Assembly: GCA_013138675.1 (NCBI GenBank)
Contig: WTCH01000082.1
Span: 1 to 7,911 of the forward strand
DNA: 7,911 nt
Reading direction: 5' to 3'
Source: Woeseiaceae bacterium
Lineage (GTDB): Bacteria; Pseudomonadota; Gammaproteobacteria; Steroidobacterales; Woeseiaceae
The notes under the pieces are model-generated. The model was not told the origin of the DNA and did no database searches. It worked only from the letters and a program-made list of their open reading frames with translations. The translations under genes were made by a program, and so were the position numbers. This document shows positions 5,501 to 7,911 of the stretch, one piece after another; within the stretch, counting starts at the first letter, position 1, and the number at the start of each line of letters is the position of its first letter.

Positions 5501-7412
5501 CGTCACCGAACAGTTTCTTGAGTAGTTTGTCCTTGATCTCTTCCTCGACTTTTTTCTTCACTTCGTCCTTGAGCATCTCTCCAATGTCGGGAGCGATCGT
5601 CGGGTCCGCCAAAGAGCCAGTGATCCTGAGCGGAATCTTCGCCTGGGTGAACTCATCGAGCTCTTCCGCCGTAGCGTCGGTGGCGAATTCCGGGTTCTCA
5701 AGAATGCGTGCCGTCATTCGATAGTCAACTCTTGCCGCGGCGAAATCGACGGAACCCCTGCCCGTAAGCTGCATGAACGGTAACTGGGCAAAAAGATCAT
5801 CATTACGAAATACGCCGTCCGTCACAGGACCTGTCGCCTTGACCGAACTGAACTGTGTGCGCGCCGGCAACTCGGGCTCGGGGGCCGGTTCCTGCTTATA
5901 GAGTGCGCGGGCACGTCGAAGCTCGTACCAGAGATCCGTTCCCTCCCATGCACCATCGATCAGCTCCATCGACATGCTGCCGCCAAGACTGCGCTGTATC
6001 GCCGCAAGGCTCTCGCCTCTGCCGCTAAGCCTGAAGGACCCATTTATCGTGCCGGTGATGTTTTCCTGCTCGAACATGGCCTGGGCGAGCGATCCGAGAC
6101 TGACATCGCGGACGTTTTCATTGACTGACAGTACCGGCACGCTGCCAGACGCGTTGATACGAACATCACCGTCATACTTGCCATCGAAGAGGTCCGCGGT
6201 GATCGGATGCAAGCGCATATTGCCATCCGCAGCATTGAGCCCCAGCGTCACATTGTCGAAAGTCATACCACTCAGTTTTGCTGTCTCAACAGTCAGGTCA
6301 CCTCGCACGTTGAACGCCCTGATCAGGTCGGCTGGAATCTCGACCGGGACGGAGTCGCCGCTCGACGCTGACGCATCTGTTGCCGGCTCCATGTATCGAT
6401 CGAGATCGATGCTGTCAGCAGCAAGGTCGATACTGATCGTGCCTGCCTCATTTCGAGCCACCGATAGCTTGCCGCTGAACGTCGAATCATCGACTACGAG
6501 TTCAAGACCCGTGACGGATATCGCGTCTTCGTTCACCTGCACATTGCCGTCAAAGATGATCTTGCCCAGCGCGTCGGGGTCTGCCGTAACGGGCGCTTGG
6601 ATATTGAGCCGGGTCATCAGGCTCTTCAGTGAGAATGCATCGATCTGCAGTCGTCCGCCCAGCCCTTCGCCGGAAACTGACAACGTTGCATCAACGCCCA
6701 GAACAGAGATCTCAGTGTCACCCAGGGTGATGCCTGCTTCATCACTCGGCACCAGCGACGTCTCGATCGAAACGTCACCGGACAGGTCGGCCGGTTGCAG
6801 TTCGAAGTCGAAATGGCTGCTGATATCGATCGGAATGCCGCTGACGACTCGGCCCGTCGTCAGGTTGACGTTCGAGAGGCTGTATCTCTCCCCTGCCTGG
6901 GCGTCGTTGTAGGACACCGCCGCGTCGCGAATTTCCACGCCAGCAACGTCCAACGTACTGGATGTGTCCTGCGCTGTTTCATCGGCATCAGGCTGCGCGC
7001 TCCTGGCCTCCTCGAGGTCCTGCCAGTTGTTGCGCCCGTTACTGGCGACTGCGAGATTCAACTCGAAACCATCCAGCGTAGCGGTACCGACGGATATCTC
7101 GCGATCGAGCAGCAAAGGCAACAGCTTTACGCTTAACTGCGCCTGTTCAAAACTCAGGAAGGGCTCCTCGCCAAAGCCCGGCGCGTTGCTGAGACTCGTC
7201 TTCCCAATGTTGACAGCAAACCACGGAAAAAAGCTCAGTTCCAGGTCACCCTCGATAACGAGATCACGACCGGTTTCGCGCTTGACCTCCTCGGCTATGC
7301 GATCTCGATAGTCGTTGGGATCAAAGAACAGGAAGATGGCAATCGCGGCGATTGTGAACAGCGCCACAAAAGCGACAAAAAAGTAACCGAGTTTCTTGAG
7401 CAAACCACCCAT
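5493..7412 (-). CDS. AsmA family protein
   Basis: A 639-residue envelope protein of the AsmA family, inner-membrane-anchored with a large periplasmic part; relatives are implicated in lipid transport to, and assembly of, the outer membrane. One N-terminal membrane segment spans about 8-30 (LGYFFVAFVALFTIAAIAIFL), followed by the family signature DPNDYRDRIAEEVKRETGRD (31-50), then LSFFPWFAVNIGKTSLSNAPGF (59-80, split by the family's usual W/G pattern) and the long repeated-beta region. The C-terminal AsmA domain starts near GRGESLAAI (464) and includes MELIDGAWEGTDL. The last 31 residues are highly charged (Lys/Glu-rich, probably helical) and end FGDDE. I chose the ATG at 7412 (MGGLLKKLGYF), preceded by GGAG six bases upstream; the frame extends 24 residues further up, but that part would be read through the terminator hairpin and lacks family features. 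It is the first gene of the operon with mutY and yggX. I leave the symbol empty because several paralogues exist. Confidence 0.93.
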   Translation of the reverse strand: MGGLLKKLGYFFVAFVALFTIAAIAIFLFFDPNDYRDRIAEEVKRETGRDLVIEGDLELSFFPWFAVNIGKTSLSNAPGFGEEPFLSFEQAQLSVKLLPLLLDREISVGTATLDGFELNLAVASNGRNNWQDLEEARSAQPDADETAQDTSSTLDVAGVEIRDAAVSYNDAQAGERYSLSNVNLTTGRVVSGIPIDISSHFDFELQPADLSGDVSIETSLVPSDEAGITLGDTEISVLGVDATLSVSGEGLGGRLQIDAFSLKSLMTRLNIQAPVTADPDALGKIIFDGNVQVNEDAISVTGLELVVDDSTFSGKLSVARNEAGTISIDLAADSIDLDRYMEPATDASASSGDSVPVEIPADLIRAFNVRGDLTVETAKLSGMTFDNVTLGLNAADGNMRLHPITADLFDGKYDGDVRINASGSVPVLSVNENVRDVSLGSLAQAMFEQENITGTINGSFRLSGRGESLAAIQRSLGGSMSMELIDGAWEGTDLWYELRRARALYKQEPAPEPELPARTQFSSVKATGPVTDGVFRNDDLFAQLPFMQLTGRGSVDFAAARVDYRMTARILENPEFATDATAEELDEFTQAKIPLRITGSLADPTIAPDIGEMLKDEVKKKVEEEIKDKLLKKLFGDDE

Positions 7413-7446
7413 GACGGACTCCGGGATCGAGGCCGTATAGGTTACC

Positions 7447-7490
7447 AAACAAAAGGGGCCAGAGCCCGAGGGCTCTGACCCCATTTTCTG
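7447..7490. terminator. Intrinsic terminator hairpin after the DUF4097-like gene
   Basis: A long inverted repeat: GGGG (7455-7458) with CCCC (7479-7482), one C/A mismatch, then CAGAGCC (7460-7466) with GGCTCTG (7471-7477) around the loop CGAG. Read on the minus strand the stem is followed by TTTTGTTT, a proper T tract, so it ends transcription from the DUF4097-like gene before the asmA-like operon. On the plus strand it is followed by ATTTTCTG. The arm, read on the minus strand as GGGGTCAGAGCCC, could also be a dispersed palindrome; this needs a genome-wide count. Confidence 0.8.
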
Positions 7491-7492
7491 GA

Positions 7493-7517
7493 GTAGGCGC
7501 GCTGCTCGTCAGCGCGA
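7493..7517 (+). repeat. REP-like palindrome, direct copy of the second pair
   Basis: Begins GTAGGCGCGCTG and ends CAGCGCGA, with a 7-bp stem CGCGCTG (7499-7505 region, shifting by one is possible) and CAGCGCG around a short loop. The GTAG head and GCGA tail match the elements at 4122-4182, but the stem sequence differs, so it is a diverged or different subfamily member. Confidence 0.6.
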
Positions 7518-7520
7518 CAG

Positions 7521-7544
7521 TCGCACCGCAAGCGGAGCTCCTAC
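7521..7544 (-). repeat. REP-like palindrome, inverted copy of the second pair
   Basis: Read on the minus strand it begins GTAGGAGCTCCGC and ends GGTGCGA. The head GTAGGAGC is identical to that of the copy at 4161. Its stem centres on CCGC/GCGG around a TT step. It lies only three bases after the stop of the DUF4097-like gene and three bases from the direct copy, so the two GCGA tails face each other, opposite to the pair near egtD. Confidence 0.65.
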
Positions 7545-7547
7545 ATA

Positions 7548-7911
7548 CTAGTTACACAGGTCGATGTCACCGTTCAGTGTCGAAATAATGACGCGTCCAC
7601 CGCCGTCACCCACGGTATAGCTCAGTTCCAGCCCGGGTGTGTATTTGCTTGTTCGTTCCGGCTTCGGACCGAAGCAGTTGGTGATGTCGCCATTAAACGT
7701 CTCGACATCAAATCTCCCCTCCACATCATCGCCAAACTGTACGTCGACGTCGCCATTGACTGTCTCGATCGTCAGTTTGCCGCCATCGCGAAGATCAGCC
7801 TGGAAATCAACTTCGCCGTTAACCGAATTAAGTGTGGCGCGATCGAATGAGCCGTCTCGAACCAAGACGTCACCACTGACCACTTCCGCGGAAACCGCGC
7901 CTGACACATCA
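7548..7911 (-). CDS. DUF4097-like beta-repeat protein (partial, 5' end missing)
   Basis: The frame is open from the window edge to TAG (7548-7550), giving about 120 residues of the C-terminus; a GTG at 7907 exists but the coding pattern continues upstream of it (DVSGAV), so I treat the gene as truncated by the window. The protein has a repeated motif: VSGDVLV, VNGEVDF, VNGDVDV, FNGDITN and LNGDIDL. The NG/SG pairs are 19, 21, 21 and 40 residues apart, the usual pattern of DUF4097 'putative adhesin' proteins predicted to form a right-handed beta-solenoid. Two cysteines (ITNCFG and the near-terminal DLCN) could form a disulfide if the protein is exported; the signal sequence, if any, is outside the window. 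Its function is unknown. It is followed by a REP pair and a terminator, so it is a separate unit from the asmA-like operon. Confidence 0.85.
   Translation of the reverse strand, partial: DVSGAVSAEVVSGDVLVRDGSFDRATLNSVNGEVDFQADLRDGGKLTIETVNGDVDVQFGDDVEGRFDVETFNGDITNCFGPKPERTSKYTPGLELSYTVGDGGGRVIISTLNGDIDLCN

Noticed and set aside
5974..6912. A 312-codon plus-strand open frame antisense to the asmA-like gene
   Set aside because: It is Ser/Arg/Pro-rich low-complexity sequence produced by reading the asmA-like gene backwards; the minus-strand frame has the membrane segment and family signatures.
7413..7484. A 24-residue N-terminal extension of the asmA-like protein
   Set aside because: It would be translated through the terminator hairpin; the ATG at 7412 has GGAG upstream and puts the membrane anchor at the N-terminus as in the family.

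Overview
The window looks like the chromosome of a gammaproteobacterium. Two things point there: the asmA-like/mutY/yggX gene order on the minus strand, which is familiar from Pseudomonas and relatives, and REP-type palindromes beginning GTAG and ending GCGA. Base composition is moderately GC-rich by eye. I cannot name a genus. The DNA is densely coding, with no gene-free stretch over 300 bases, no tRNA or rRNA, no CRISPR array and no insertion sequence.

Layout: (1) 1-204, the 3' end of an unrecognised plus-strand gene, meeting convergently, across a bidirectional terminator, the minus-strand alanine dehydrogenase gene ald (268-1389). (2) 1390-1532, a divergent control region with three similar A/T-rich motifs spaced 30-31 bp apart. 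(3) 1533-4131, a tightly coupled plus-strand operon: an Lrp/AsnC-family regulator, egtB and egtD, each junction an ATGA overlap. (4) 4122-4182, a REP pair between the convergent egtD and yggX; the first REP supplies the egtD stop codon in its hairpin loop. (5) 4192-7412, a minus-strand operon running asmA-like, mutY, yggX with overlapping ends. (6) 7451-7544, a terminator plus a second REP pair. (7) 7548-7911, the 3' part of a minus-strand DUF4097-like beta-repeat protein cut by the window edge.

How the genes work together: EgtD makes trimethylhistidine (hercynine) from histidine, and EgtB joins a thiol to it oxidatively, the two core steps of aerobic ergothioneine synthesis. Their regulator is co-translated with them and faces ald, an enzyme of alanine/pyruvate/ammonia exchange, so one amino-acid-responsive regulator may set both nitrogen/carbon use and antioxidant thiol synthesis. 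MutY (adenine-A/8-oxoG repair, Fe-S enzyme) and YggX (protection of Fe-S proteins and iron handling) form a second oxidative-damage unit next to it. No egtC or egtE gene is present here.

The most notable observations are the regulator-egtB-egtD operon with its phased motif array, and the two REP pairs of opposite geometry, one of which has been built into the end of a coding sequence. I do not see a wholly new system; the known families account for nearly all of the sequence.
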